Source: Monocercomonoides exilis (taxonomy: Eukaryota > Preaxostyla > Oxymonadida > Polymastigidae). From it: a DNA stretch of 64,000 nt. Every line of letters starts with the position of its first letter. Position 1 is the stretch's first letter. Below the pieces are notes generated by a model. That model did not search any database. It was not told the origin of the DNA and was given only the letters and a program-made list of their open reading frames with translations. The stretch is from contig LSRY02000030.1 in NCBI GenBank assembly GCA_001643675.2, positions 103,501-167,500 of the forward strand, written 5' to 3'. This document shows, in pieces, positions 50,092 through 62,500 of the stretch. A program made the translations under genes and the position numbers.

Positions 50092-50245
50092 TTTTTTAAT
50101 AATATTCTTAAGATCATAATAATTTTTTATTTTTTTAATTGAAATGAAATGAAAAAAAATCGAAAAATTACATTTAAAACAAACTAAAGGTTTCATGCCC
50201 CATGTAACCCTCCAATTCCACACAGAAGTTCAATGAAGGGGCTAA

Positions 50246-50273
50246 CCCCCCCCCCCCCCCCATCTCCCCCCCC
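50246..50273. repeat. C16-ATCT-C8 tract
   Basis: A run of 16 C, then ATCT, then 8 C, inside the nested transposon upstream of its transposase. It is conspicuous in AT-rich DNA. The complementary G runs could form a G-quadruplex or promote slippage. Confidence 0.85.
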
Positions 50274-50392
50274 AAGCGAAATTGGGTTTATTTCAAAATG
50301 TATTTATTTTTATCTATTGAATTCATATATATACTTAAAAATCTTAAAAAATATGAAATTGTGGGAAATGTTAATGATTAATTAAAAAAGAA

Positions 50393-50432
50393 GGTCAAGA
50401 TAAAAAAAAAGGTCGAGATATAATTATAACCC
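50393..50432 (-). repeat. Right TIR of the nested transposon
   Basis: About 40 bp, the inverted counterpart of 48419-48460, followed by the TA target duplication. Confidence 0.85.
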
Positions 50433-50836
50433 TAAATCTTCATCCTCAGTTTTGACAATTCAGTCAAACTTCATTCCTTATCCATCTTATTTGATAATAA
50501 AATCAATTATTCCTACCAAACCTTAAGTGCATGTCCTCCCTTTTTTGACCACAAATTTGATGTTTGTTTGCAAAACAAAAAATATATTATTATTATGGAA
50601 CGCAATCGAAAACTGTTTTTTTATTTATATCATTAATAACATTAACATTTGAAAGGAGATGAAATGTTTTGCTGAATGAGGTCTTGGACTGATAATAATA
50701 TGTGTCAGACAGATAAACACTCCTTTTCTTTTTAATTCTTTCAATTTTTCAAGTGAAAAAAGATATTTTTGTAATAATAGTAATGAAAGTCAATTTCTTA
50801 ACAAAAAGAAATGTTATCAAAAAAATCATATCCATT

Positions 50837-50918
50837 CGACAGATAGATCTTTTCGACCGACTGATCTTTCGACCGACTGATCTATGTAGTTCGACTGATC
50901 TCGACAAAGATCTGTCGA
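50837..50918. repeat. CGAC-rich subterminal repeats
   Basis: Short direct repeats of TTCGACCGACTGATCT and variants, about 16-18 bp each, with further CGAC/GTCG motifs on both strands, some 200-300 bp in from the right end of the 6.3-kb element. More GTCG motifs lie at about 51090-51130 and near the left end. Likely transposase-binding sites. Confidence 0.7.
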
Positions 50919-51127
50919 TAACCCATTGAAATCTTTCAACATCAATTATTTAAATATTTTTTTGTTGGAATCTTATGAAAATAAAAATAATAATAAAATA
51001 AAAATAAATTGAATTAAAATGGAAAAACTTAATCTTGATTTGTTGTTTTTCAGATTATCAAAAAAAAAAAAAAATTAGCTGACTGTTTTGTCTGTCGACT
51101 TGTCGAGCCATGAAGAAAATGTCGGTC

Positions 51128-51143
51128 TGTCGCAAAGGCCTAT
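51128..51143 (-). repeat. Right terminal inverted repeat (16 bp)
   Basis: TGTCGCAAAGGCCTAT, the exact inverse of 44879-44894, followed at once by the TAGTATT duplication. Confidence 0.8.
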
Positions 51144-51150
51144 TAGTATT
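51144..51150. repeat. Right target-site duplication, TAGTATT
   Basis: Identical to 44872-44878 on the other side of the 6.3-kb element. Confidence 0.7.
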
Positions 51151-51189
51151 ATATAAAATAGACGATTACAGTTATTTTTTAACAACATA

Positions 51190-51588
51190 CAGATATCGCA
51201 TTAAATACGGGACATCGCACAAAATACAGGACAAGATCGATTTCTCAATAACCACAAGAGGAATAATTCTGACTATTCTCCTCAAAATATTTCTCATCAA
51301 TACAAACTAATCTGGCATATCAAACTTCCATTTTCATGAAGACTGAATACAGAAAAAATTATTATTTGAAATTACGGAGAAATAGGATTTTGAGTTTTTT
51401 CGAGATTTCGATGCATATTTTTTTCTGAGCACAAATGAAGCTATTTTGAAAGTCTCGTTTATCAATTGAGTTTGCATTGATGAGATATATTTAGAGGAAA
51501 ATTGTCACAATTATTCCCCTTGCGGATATTGAGAAATCGATCTTGTCCGGTATTTTATGCGTTGTCCGGAATTTTATGTGATATCTGG
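51190..51588. repeat. Foldback element with ~120-bp arms
   Basis: The left arm (51190-51308) and right arm (51469-51588) are reverse complements over about 120 bp at roughly 80 percent identity by eye, around a ~160-bp loop. The central core ACAAGATCGATTTCTCAATA is identical in both. Each arm starts with CAGATATC and contains two GCAnnAAATACnGGACA-like units. There is no coding sequence. It looks like a MITE or the two long TIRs of an internally deleted transposon, lying 40 bp outside the 6.3-kb element. Confidence 0.8.
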
Positions 51589-53506
51589 AAAACAAATTTT
51601 AGAACCGAATATTGAAACATGATATGTATATACATAATATTGGTTGAATTTAACTTTTTATTCACAGAAATCAATCATCATAAAAACTTAAAAATTTTTT
51701 AAAAAATATATTCCCAAAATAATTTATTATTAATGCTGATGATTAAAAACAATTAAAAACCCGAAAAACGTTTCATTATTTCCACATTTTGCAACCACAA
51801 AGATATCGATACATAACTCATAAAGTGCAATAAGGGAAGAACAATTTATTAACATGAGCATACTTTTTCGTAATAAAGTCCAATATAATTTTTGTTCAAA
51901 GAGAAACATCGCTGTTATTCATACCTTTTGAAGGTTATGTTACCTATAAAGTTGTCAAAAAAGTTTGAAAATTTTTGTTCAAATTTCCTGAAATTAATCC
52001 ATAATTATCCTTTCTATCTTTTTTTGTAGTTTCATTTAATATTTTATGGATAACTCAAAACCTGTCCTTTAACTGCAGTGGATCATATTTTTTTCTGCAT
52101 TCCCTTCACTGAAGGATCTTTATCCGCATTTTTTAATTCAATCTACATGATTTAAGGCAGAATTCAAATGTTTTAAGAAAAATCTTCAGTGAGTTGGCTT
52201 CAAAGGCTTTCTCACGAAGCCCTTCGCACAAATTACCAGATAAATGCAAAAGCGAATGGTTGTTGGATTGTTTTGTGAAGGGTTTGCTTTTCCTGAACAA
52301 GTCTGAAACATTGTGAATCCAGGCTAATGAATTCATTTATGAAAGTTATTCATTGTCCAAAATCCAACGAATTTGACAAAACAAATATTTTGCACAATCT
52401 TGAAAAGAAGTTCGAGAAGAGCTTTAACGCTCATTTTCGAACGAATTCTTTTATTATTGATCAATATTTTGAGAAATGTTTCTCGAAAAGAAAAGAATTC
52501 CGATTCGAAATCAGGAAGGAAGTTATCATTTGAAAGGAAAGTGAGAAGAAATAACTTTCAACGCTACCATCTATGCGACTGCCATTTTGTTCAAAGGAAT
52601 TGCGGTACAAAGAAATAAACACCTATTTTTCGTTCTTCGATAACATTTCAAATCATTGCTTATTGCTCTGTTTTCAACTTTTCCATTTAAATGAAGCAAA
52701 GATGACTGGAATGCACCTGAAGTTAAAATCGAGAAATGCTGAATTACATGTTTGATATTGCATCAAAGATTGCATGCACTTCAAAAATGCTTTTTAAAAA
52801 CAGTTTGTTTTTTTTATTGTTAGTTTTTTTTAAGTTAGGATTTCAATGGGTATTTGTTTATTTGATATTTGTTTCATAATGAACGAATCAAAATCATATG
52901 CTGCAATTTATCTATGAACAAAGAAATGAGGCATTGACGTTTCTGGAACTTTCCAAATATAAAAACAAACATTTCTATTTTGAGTTTGCATGTGAAAATC
53001 ATGTTAATTATTTCTGATAACTGAGAATAAAAAGTTGAAACAGAATTTGATATTTTGCTGTTTCAGCTGAAGTGCTGCTTGCAATAATTTGAGAACGAAA
53101 ACACACAGAATCAGAGAAAAGTTTGCGTAGCTGTTCATATGTTTGCCTAACAATTTCTTTTTTTTTTCCTTTCTTTCCTTTCTTTCCTATTCTATATGAT
53201 TTATCAAACGCATTATTTTTTGTTATTTTCCAAATTTTTGTGATTCTTTTGGATTTACTGATTTTTGAATGCCCGCATTCTTATCACAAGAATTGTTGAA
53301 CAACAGAAAACACTTTTCATTTTCATTTTTTGATTCTATGACATCACCTTTCGTAATAACTTGATATGTTCAATCACATTTTGCTTCTGAGACAGATGAA
53401 GAAGCAAAGAGATTGTGATAAAATATTTATTAATTTTTCATTAAGGGATAACACAATTAAATTATATGTGAGGTGTGATCTTTGTTTTCTTTTTTCCAAA
53501 ATTGGA
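51589..53506. other. AT-rich spacer, no supported gene
   Basis: About 1.9 kb. Short frames near 52.1-52.75 kb on both strands have mixed composition but no motif, splice logic or family resemblance. A small CTTTC repeat occurs near 53165-53190. The frame open upstream of 53507 continues into the next gene but precedes its signal peptide. Confidence 0.5.
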
Positions 53507-56500
53507 ATGAGAGTTGTGAATGCAATTGCAATTGTTGCACTTCTTTTGAACAGTTTGCTAATGGCCTCATCTTATCGTGATGCAATAGGCATTCTTAAGT
53601 TGACAGAAGGAAGGAAATCTATCAATATGATTGAAGGAGAGGCCAGAGTGAATAAAAGTCCACCAAGCCAAGAAAAAAGAGTGCAGCAAAAAACATGGGG
53701 AATGAATGGTAATGTTCTTTCTCAGATTTGTACAGAAACGAGAGCAAAGAACTGTTCGATAAGCTTAAAAATGCTTTCGCTTTTAGCAGAAAATGGCAAA
53801 CACCTTGCCATGTTGAGGAAACAATCACAGTTACAACTCACAGCATGCACAATAATGTTTTTTGAGTCTTCTGAGAAGAGTCCGATTTTGTGCGAAAGTG
53901 GAAGGATCAAACTTGTCAATATTTCACTTATGTCTCTTGCTTCTTCCTTCCAGATTTCTTCGTTGGTTTCAGTTCCTTGCCAAGCATATGATATGAACTG
54001 CGAAAGTGAACTGGAAGTCGAGAAGACATCGTTTTCGTCGTTTGCCCTGCTCTCAACACCATTTTTTTGTTCTGACGGGCTTCGGCAAGTGAAACTTGAT
54101 GAGTTGAATTTATTGAACATTTCAGAAGTTGAATATGCTGAGCATTTGCGAAGCGGGTTGCATTGCTGCAGAACGGATGTCAAGGGATGCGAGTTCAATT
54201 CTGTGAGCAATGTGTATTATGGAGGGATTGTGAGCTCAATCAATTCTCGCGGAACATCCTTGTGCGCTTTCAACAGCTCATTTGGATCCTGCTTGAGAAC
54301 GCGTAATGTGGAATTTGAGCACAATGAATCGATGGATCAGGTAGTTACTGAGAATGATCTTGTTTACACATTTATTTACTGTGAATGGCATTCTCCAGGC
54401 GTTGTTGACAGAGGAGCTGCAATACGTTTAAATGGCAGACCTATTCTTCTCAATGTGTCATGTTGTTTATTTGAGGTGTGGGATGGCTATGTTATTTTCC
54501 AAAAACAATATCAATCAATTTTTCACTATTTCTTTCCATTTCTTCTTTTATCGATTAGGAATGCAACGTCACTTATTATTATGGAGCCATATATGCTGTT
54601 TACATTGACTCAGTGAAGATAAACGGAAGCAACTTCACACACTGCTGTGTAATAGATAGACAAACTGAAGATGGTGGAGGAGGAGCTGTTGGATCAGATT
54701 CAAATAATGAGACAGTGATTTCTTCTTGCACATTTGAAAATTGCCAGTCATCGTTTTCCAGAGGTTCCTTATTTTTAAACAAAAGAGAGAGCAATGAAAG
54801 AGATTGTTATCTGTCATCTTCCTCATTCATTGGAAACAGTGCTTTTCATATGGGGGGAGCAATTACGGTTGAAACAACATTTTCGATAAACTATATTCTG
54901 GATTGCTTATTTGAAAGAAATAGTGCAAACAAAGGAGGGGCAATTCATTTTGTGAATGTTTTACCAAATGAAAACAGCACGGCTCTTGTACTGTATTGCC
55001 TGTTTGTGGGTAATAAGGCAGAGATTGGGAGTGATGTGTTGATGAACGATACTGCGAATATTTATTTCACAAGATCTCCTTTTATTGATTGCTTTTCAAC
55101 AAGAAAAGAGGAAGGAAGAGTCGTTCACGTAAACAGCACAGAGAATGTGCGCGATGAATGGATTCCAGTTTTGAATTGCATTTATGTTTCACCAGAAGGA
55201 GAGGATTCCCCTGTGCTGTGCGGGCTGAGCCGTTCTGCCGCATGCAAGAGCATTGGATATGTTGCACAGAAATGCGTATCTTCAATTTCTATTCAGTTGA
55301 CAACTGGAGTGCTTGAATCGGAAATTGCGACAGTGAGTATTGAGAATCAAGTACTGTACATAATTGGAGAAGGAGTTGAGAGTTCAACGCTGGTGAACAA
55401 TCTGGGTGAGGATTATTTAACATTTTTTGCGATTGGAGGAGGCACTTTGAGCGTGTCAGAAATGACAATAATGCAGCAAGGGTTGGATCAATCATTGGGG
55501 AGTTCGTTGTTTGTGGTGGGAGATGTTGGCGATCCGGGTGATTTGGAGAGAAGAGGCTCAGAGAAAGATGGGATGCTTATTGTGAGTTTGTGTGATGTGA
55601 AGAGCACAGGAAGTGAGAATGATGGAAAAGCGTTTGGAAGGCCATGGTTTGTGGTGAAGAGGGGAAGTGCGGAGTTGAGAAACGTGAATGTGATGGAAGG
55701 AGTATTTGAAGGATCGAGTGCCATGCTTCTTGGGAGTTCTTTGTCACAGATGACAATGAGTGCGTGCAGTATGAGAAAGCTGAATCGGAGGGATAATGGG
55801 AGTGTTGTTATAGAAAGTGAAGATGGAGGCTCTGTCGAAGTGAACAATTGCTCCTTTATCGATTGCAATGCATCGAACTCAGAGTGGGGAGGAGGGATGA
55901 GAGCAGTGTGTTTGCATCCAGAAGGAGCCCTGGTTTTGAAGAACAAGACGACTATCAGAAGCTGTTGCGCATCAATGGAGAGTGGAAGAGGAGGAGGAAT
56001 ATATGTGAGTGTGGATGGAGGAGTTGATGGATTTATGTTTGAAGAGATTGGGTTTGATGGGAACAAAGCAGCTATTGGGAGAGATGTGTATTTTGAGTGT
56101 GAAGATTTGAGTCAAAGTGTAAACAGAACATCTTTTGGATTTGCAGAATCGATTGAGGATCGGAATAATTCGATGTGCGGAAGGGATTGCACATTTTTCA
56201 GGAGCGACACCGACTTGTATGTATTTTTGAGCGGGTATTTTGGAACAGAGATCAAAGCGGACAAGACAAATGGGAGAGATGAGATATATTGTGGGAGAGA
56301 AATTGCATGCCGCTCACTGGAGTATTCGCAGACACGGCTGACTGGAACAGATATGAGAACGATCAACATCAACATATCAACAACGATGGATGGGATCATT
56401 GAGCTGGAATACCACACAATCAGCTCGATGAGGCAAGGTCTGGCAGATGTTTTGATTGGAGGCGATCTGAACGAGGGAAGCAGTTGCGGGATGAATGTGA

Positions 56501-59500
56501 GAGGAAGAGCGTTGTTTGAGCAGATCAGATTTCAGCTTCCAATTTCTTTGGGAGAATCACAGGAGGCACTTGTGCATTGCTGCTCATCAGTTAGTTTTCT
56601 GGAACTGGTGGGGTGTGCATTTGGGGCAAAAGAAGAGAGTGGAGTGCCTCTGACGTATTGTCTGATATTGTCGTTGAGCGGAAGGGTTAATCTGACAAGA
56701 TGCACTTTGAGTAATCTTTTGGTGGGGATTGCGCCTTTTTGCTTTGGAAGAGAGTGTAAGGTGCTGATGAGCGGGATGATTGCACATGGAGTTACAATAG
56801 GCAAAGAATCGCTATTCCTTATTCCGCATGAGACTGATGAAGTTGTGGATGCATCTGTGCAAACATTTGTTGTGGAGCACAGTACATTTGAAGAAATACA
56901 CACTACTACAGGAACAGATACACCTGCTTTATTGTGTGTGGATCTCTGCAGAGAGCTTGATTTGGACAACTGCACTATCAAGGGTGCTGTTTCAGAAGGA
57001 AGCAAGGAAGGAGGAGGAATGAAGGTGAGGATGGGAAGAGGAGGATTTCTGAGAGCGAGGGGAGTGTCGGGTGAAAGTGTTTCGAAAATAAGTCTGTGCT
57101 CATGCTCAGAGACAATCGGAAAAGGAGGATTTTTGTGGTTGAGTTGCGAAGATGACAACCACAACTATCAGCTGAGCAATCTATTGTTTGAGATGAACAC
57201 AGCATCTGTGGGGAAGAATCTGTTTGTTCGATGCAGTGATTTGAATGAAACAACAACACGTGATAGATATGATCTGGATATGAGTTTGTGGGAAAGAACA
57301 GGAAACGAGTTTGTTGGGGAAGATATTAACCACGAGCTGTGGAATGAGACAGTGGACATGATGCATTTTCTGGAGCTGTACGGAAGTGATGTTGTGAGTG
57401 TGTCATGGACAAGAGGATACGATGTGAGGGGGTGTGGGAGTTCTTTGTTGGCGTGCCGCACATTCTTGGTGGGGCATAGCCATTGCACATCAAAAGGGTC
57501 TCCACAGAAGAAGATAATCCTTGAGAATTCTGCAACGATTGGGGAAGTGTATGATTTGTCCTCATTTTGCATCTGCTCAATGGGGCCAGACAAAGCGAGA
57601 GTGCAGTTTGAAGAAAAGATTAAGAAAGGGGAGATTGGAGAATGTGTGATGTTGAACACAAAAGAGATTGAATTTGAGTCTATCTTGTTTGTGCTTCCAT
57701 CCAGATTTGAAGGAAGCATGAATACCTTGATTTCATCAAAAGAACAAGAGGGGAAAGTTTGTCTGAGAAAGTGTGCATTTATAAACGAGACCTCAGCTTT
57801 ATTTTCGTTCCACATTGCGAGAATTGGAGAGGGTGTTTTGAGTGTTGTTGAATGCAACATGGGTGAGATCGGATTTTGTGTTTCGCCATTTGTTTTGGGA
57901 GATGGAACAGCATCATCATTCGAATCGCTTGTTGTGGAAAAGGTTAAGCTGAGTGATGAACCACTTCTGAAGATTGTGCACACAGAAAATGGACATCTAC
58001 CGTGGACTCGGCGAAATACACAGCGTGGATCAATTGCCATGAGTGGATGTATCTTTCATGATGTTTTGAAGGAAGGAGGGAATTCGGCAGGAATTCTGAG
58101 CAGCTTGTCTGGAATGTCAATCAAGATTGAGGGATGTGAATTTGAGAGAGTTATTTCGAGAGAGAGCATCAGTGGAGGGTGCTTGAATGTTGTTGTTGGG
58201 AGAGGTGGCTGTTTGCAGATGAATGGAAGCGTGACTGGGTTTGAATGCGAGTGTGAAAGCAGCAGAAGCGGGAGAGGAGGATTTGTGTTTATCGAAAGCA
58301 GAGAGGATGAGGATGGATTGAGCTTGGAGGGGTTGAGATTCAGAGATAACAAAGCACATTCTGGAAGAGACATGTATGTTATGTGCCAGGATCTGGTGGA
58401 ATCTGTGAGCAGCATCACATTTGCGTTCGCACTGGAGATTGAAGAGGAGAAAAGAGGAAACTCGCTGGTTGGGAGGGACGAAAGGAGGTTCAGAGAAGAA
58501 GAGGATTTGTTCATGTTGATCACAGGATACTTTGGAGCGAATGTGATTGTGAGCGAGAAAAGAGGAGTTGACAATGCCGGGTGCGGGAAGGCAGTGCTTC
58601 CTTGTTGCTCGGTTGACTGGGGAGCTTCGCACTTGAACCGAGTTGGGGAGCAGCAAGTTGTGATTGAAGAAGAGGGATGTGTTAATGGGGAAGTGGAACT
58701 AACGAGTGTGATTGTGGAGGCAGCGAATGAAAGAGGATGTGCGATGAATGTGAACGGATCGGTGAGCGGAGAGAGTGTGGTTGTGATGATCACACGAGGA
58801 TGCACTTTTAAGTTTGTGGGGTTTGTTCTTCCTGGGAAGTTTGTGAATGGCTACAGAGTTGTTGTTGAAGGAGCAGGGGAGATGGAAGTTCTGGTGCTGT
58901 TGGAGTGTTCATTCAGGCAGGAGGAGATGAAGAAATTGGAAGTTGTTGTTATAAGTGTGAGAGAAGGAGGTCTTTCGATGGAAATGTGTTTGATTCAGTC
59001 GATATGTTCTGCAATGCCATTGATTGTGGTGCCTTCAATTTCGATAAACAGGGAACAAAATTCGAGAATAATATGTGTGAGAAATAGTTTGTTTGAGGGA
59101 GTGGAAGGGCAGGGGAACAACGCAAGTGTGATGGGGTTAATGCTCGATGGAAAGATTGCTGCGAAAGTGGAGAACTGCACAGTGAGTGAGTGCGGTGGGG
59201 AGTGGAGCAACTGTGGAGGAGGTGCGTTTGTAACAGTGCCAGTTGAAGGAGAATATGTGGTGAATAACACAAAGGTGGAAAAGTGTTGGACAGAGAGAGG
59301 GAAGGGAGGAGGGATGTATCTGGATTGTGTGTCAAAGGAGAAGAAGCTGGCAGGGTTTTGCTTCATGGATGTGGTGTTTAAGGAGAACAGGGCTATGATT
59401 GGTCGAGATGTGTTTATTCGCTGCAACTCAATATCTGAACAGATCAGCGAAAAGCAGTTTCAGATTGATTTTAGGGAGCCAGGGTTTGAGAGAATGAATG

Positions 59501-62500
59501 CTGTTTGGGGGGTTGAAGCGAAGGATGGGGCAGAGGATGTTGATCTGATTCCATATGTTGTTGTGTATAGAAGCGAGGTTATTTTTGTGCGTGGAGAGAT
59601 GGGAGAAGCAGGAGATATGAAAACATGTGGGAGCAGAAATTCACCGTGCGAAACTCTCGAATACGGACTGTCACATGTGATTGGGACGAGTTACAGCCAA
59701 CTGCTGATTGATGGGTGGGCAAGGGTGAAAAGAAGTGGGAAGGCTGAGAGTGTGAGGGTGAGCAGTTTGAGTTTGGAAGAAAATGGGCGTGTAGTGCTGA
59801 ATGAGAGTGTGGAAGAAGAGTGGGGAGAGTCCGGGGTTGTGGAGTGTTGGGAGAGTGTTGTGGTGGAGCGGGTGAGCATCGAGGTGGGGAGCCTGTTTAA
59901 ATGGAAAGGGGAGTCAATACTGAGTGTGAGATCTGGGACTTTGAGTGTGATCCTGTGTGAAATGTGTGGGGCTTTGATGAATGAAGCGATGAGTAACAGC
60001 TTAATTGAGAACAAGGGAGGCATCCTTCATTTGACTTCTTCATCAATACATTCCCTGATGCTGAGCCAACCATTGATTGCGTCATGCAACCAGACATTCA
60101 ACGATGTTGGAAATGTGACGATGGAAAAGGTCAGCACGAGTGATGTTGTGTGTGCATGTTGTGGATGTAAGATGAGATGGAGAAGCGTGGTGATTAGAGA
60201 TATCAGCGGGGGAGGAGTGGTGAGTCTGAGCGAAGCTGAGTTTGAGGGAAATGATGTGAGAATGGAAAGAATGAGCTTGGAGCAGTCTGGGATAGTATTT
60301 GACTGGAGAACAAAGATTGAATTGTTCTCGCTCACGGTTGAAGCAGTGTTTTTTGAGAAAGGATCAATGATTGAAGCGTTGGAGATTGAATGCGAAAACT
60401 TTGTTTGTGCAAACAGTGAAATATGTTGTCTAAGTGTTGTTTTAGCAACGTTCAGAAATGTGTCAACAAATGCAAGGCAGAGCTCTGTGATGAGTCTTCG
60501 CGCCACAGAATCCAATGATTTTGGAGTGGAGGTGTGCAATAGCTCGTTCAGTTACTGTTCTTCTGCTTCCATCAAAGGTGAAGTGGTTGGGATTTGGATG
60601 ATGCAAAACACGAAATTAGAGAATTGCATATTCAGCTTGGATGGAAGTTTTGAGGAGAATAAAACAAAGAGGATGAATTTTGAAAAAGAGAAGAAAGAAG
60701 GATTGTGCAAATGGAATGGATCATTAGTTGGTGTTGAGAAGAGCAAAGTGGAGATGAGGGAAACAACGATTATGAAGAGCAAGAGAGGTGGGTTGTGGGT
60801 GAGTGGAGGGAATGTGAAGATTGAAAATGGAAAGTTTGAGAACAACAACCCATCAATTGAGGGATATCCATCAGCTCGAAGGAATGCGATTTGTGAAGGG
60901 AATGGGGAGTTGAATGTTGTGAGTGTGAAAGGGGGAGATGGATGGGAAAGAAACACATCATTGTGGATATTGGATGAGGGATGCGAATTGGGAGGGATAG
61001 CTTCAGAAAGAGGATCATCATTTTTCATCCCCATTTTGGAAGAGGTGAAGAATATTTCTCAGCCAAATGGGAATTTGGAGTTGATGATTGTGGGGAAGCT
61101 GCTTCTGCCATGTGATTTGTCGGTGAAGATGAGCATGAAAAATGGGAATGAGGAGGAAATAGTGAGAAAGGGGATTGAAGAAGAAGGGTTTGTGTCAGAG
61201 AATGAGATTCACACATTCATTTCATGTTCAGAATGGGAGAAAGTGAGAGAAGAGACAGAAGTGAGTGTGTGGATTGTGTTTGGGAAAGGAGATTCACCTT
61301 CATCAACAGAGTCATTCATTGTGAAGAACAGGAGTGAAAGTGTTGTAGAAGGAGATGAAAGGATCGTTGAAGGAGGGAAAGAAGGAAAGTCTTATTGGCT
61401 GCTGATTATTATTGTGTTGGTTGTTGTATTATTCATTGTTCTGATTGTATCTGTTATTGTCACAATTCGTTGGAGAAAGGCAAAGAATGAAGCAAAAGAC
61501 TTGAGAGAGATTGTGAATGACACAGTGAGGAAGGATCCGAAGGCGTTTGAGATGGTTACGATGGAGATGTCGCCAGAGGAGCAGTGGAGGAGAGCAGAGA
61601 GAGAGGCAGAGAAGAAGAACGAAGAGAGGATAAAGAGGAGGGTGTATGATTCGAATATGGAACATTCAGAGTCATCTGAGCATCTTCTGTCAGAGAGTGG
61701 ATCAACCGAATATATATTGGGAAGAGACTCAGACAAGATTCCTCAATGGATGCTGGAGAAAGAAGACGAAGAAGAGACAAGAAAGCGAACACCTTCTCCA
61801 TCTATCTCATCCATTTCAACAACTGATTCAGATTCATCATTTGTTCGAACAGAGAGTCTGTGCTTAACCACATCATCGATGTCGAATCTGGTGGATGCAA
61901 TGGACTGTTCATCTCCTCATGAGAAGCTGATTGTTGACTTGAGGGATTCACTATTCATGTTGTTGCATGGGCTGAACAAGACAAAGGAGATGGCGATAGG
62001 CACTCTTCAGGAGAGAGAGCAAACAGCTGCCCAAATTCTTTTTTGGGTTGCGAATCTCGCACTCCACTCATTTGATGAAATGGAAAATCCACTTCAGTCA
62101 CTTTCCAATCTCAGCCCACACATTGTTCTGTTCTCTGAGCACATGGTCATTTGTATTGTGATGCACTCCGACTTTTCTTCAGATTCAGACTCATCCTCAA
62201 CCTCGTCATCGACCGTTGTGACATCTGCCAGTGATGATGATGATGATGATGATGATTCTCTGCCCTCTTCAGCGCTTGAGGATGATGAATACAACAGAAA
62301 AGAGTGTTTGAGGTGGAAGGCACCTGAGCTGCTGATCAACAAGAAAATGGGAGCAACAAAAGAATCAGTGGTATTCTCGATTGGGATGATGCTGTGGGAG
62401 TGCTTGACTCTGGAGATCCCGTTTGGGGAGTATGAAGGAGAAGTGGCAGGGCAGAAGATTGTGAATGGGGAGAGGCCAAATATGGAGATGATAAGAGGAA

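Larger units (their letters stand above)
48419..50432 (-). mobile_element. Nested Tc1/mariner-pogo-type transposon, 2014 bp
   Basis: The left end begins GGGTTATTATTTTATCTTGA (48419-48460) and the right end is the inverted GGGTTATAATTATATCTCGA (50393-50432). A TA dinucleotide lies directly outside both ends (48417-48418 and 50433-50434), the hallmark of Tc1/mariner insertion. Each TIR contains two copies of a TCTTGACC-like motif, probably transposase sites. A broken transposase with pogo/jerky-type domains fills the inside on the minus strand. The element sits inside the 6.3-kb element and so inserted after it. Confidence 0.85.
44879..51143. mobile_element. 6.3-kb DNA transposon-like element with 16-bp perfect TIRs
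   Basis: The left end reads ATAGGCCTTTGCGACA (44879-44894) and the right end is its exact reverse complement (51128-51143). Both are flanked by the direct repeat TAGTATT (44872-44878 and 51144-51150), which can be read as 8 bp, TAGTATTA. Both subterminal regions are rich in CGAC/GTCG motifs. Inside are T-tracts, decayed coding sequence on both strands and a complete nested Tc1/mariner-pogo-type element. A 7-8 bp duplication with short TIRs is usual for hAT-, P- or Merlin-like transposons, but the terminal sequence matches none I recognise. No intact transposase was found, so it is non-autonomous or dead. An alternative is chance conservation of two repeat copies, which the matching flanks make unlikely. 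Confidence 0.75.

Noticed and set aside
52127-52755. Cluster of short frames on both strands in the 51.6-53.5 kb spacer
   Set aside because: They have mixed composition, no motif and no consistent strand or splice logic.
53366-53506. Upstream ATG extending the membrane protein by 47 codons
   Set aside because: It would place a charged segment before a clear signal peptide; the ATG at 53507 gives a normal secreted N-terminus.
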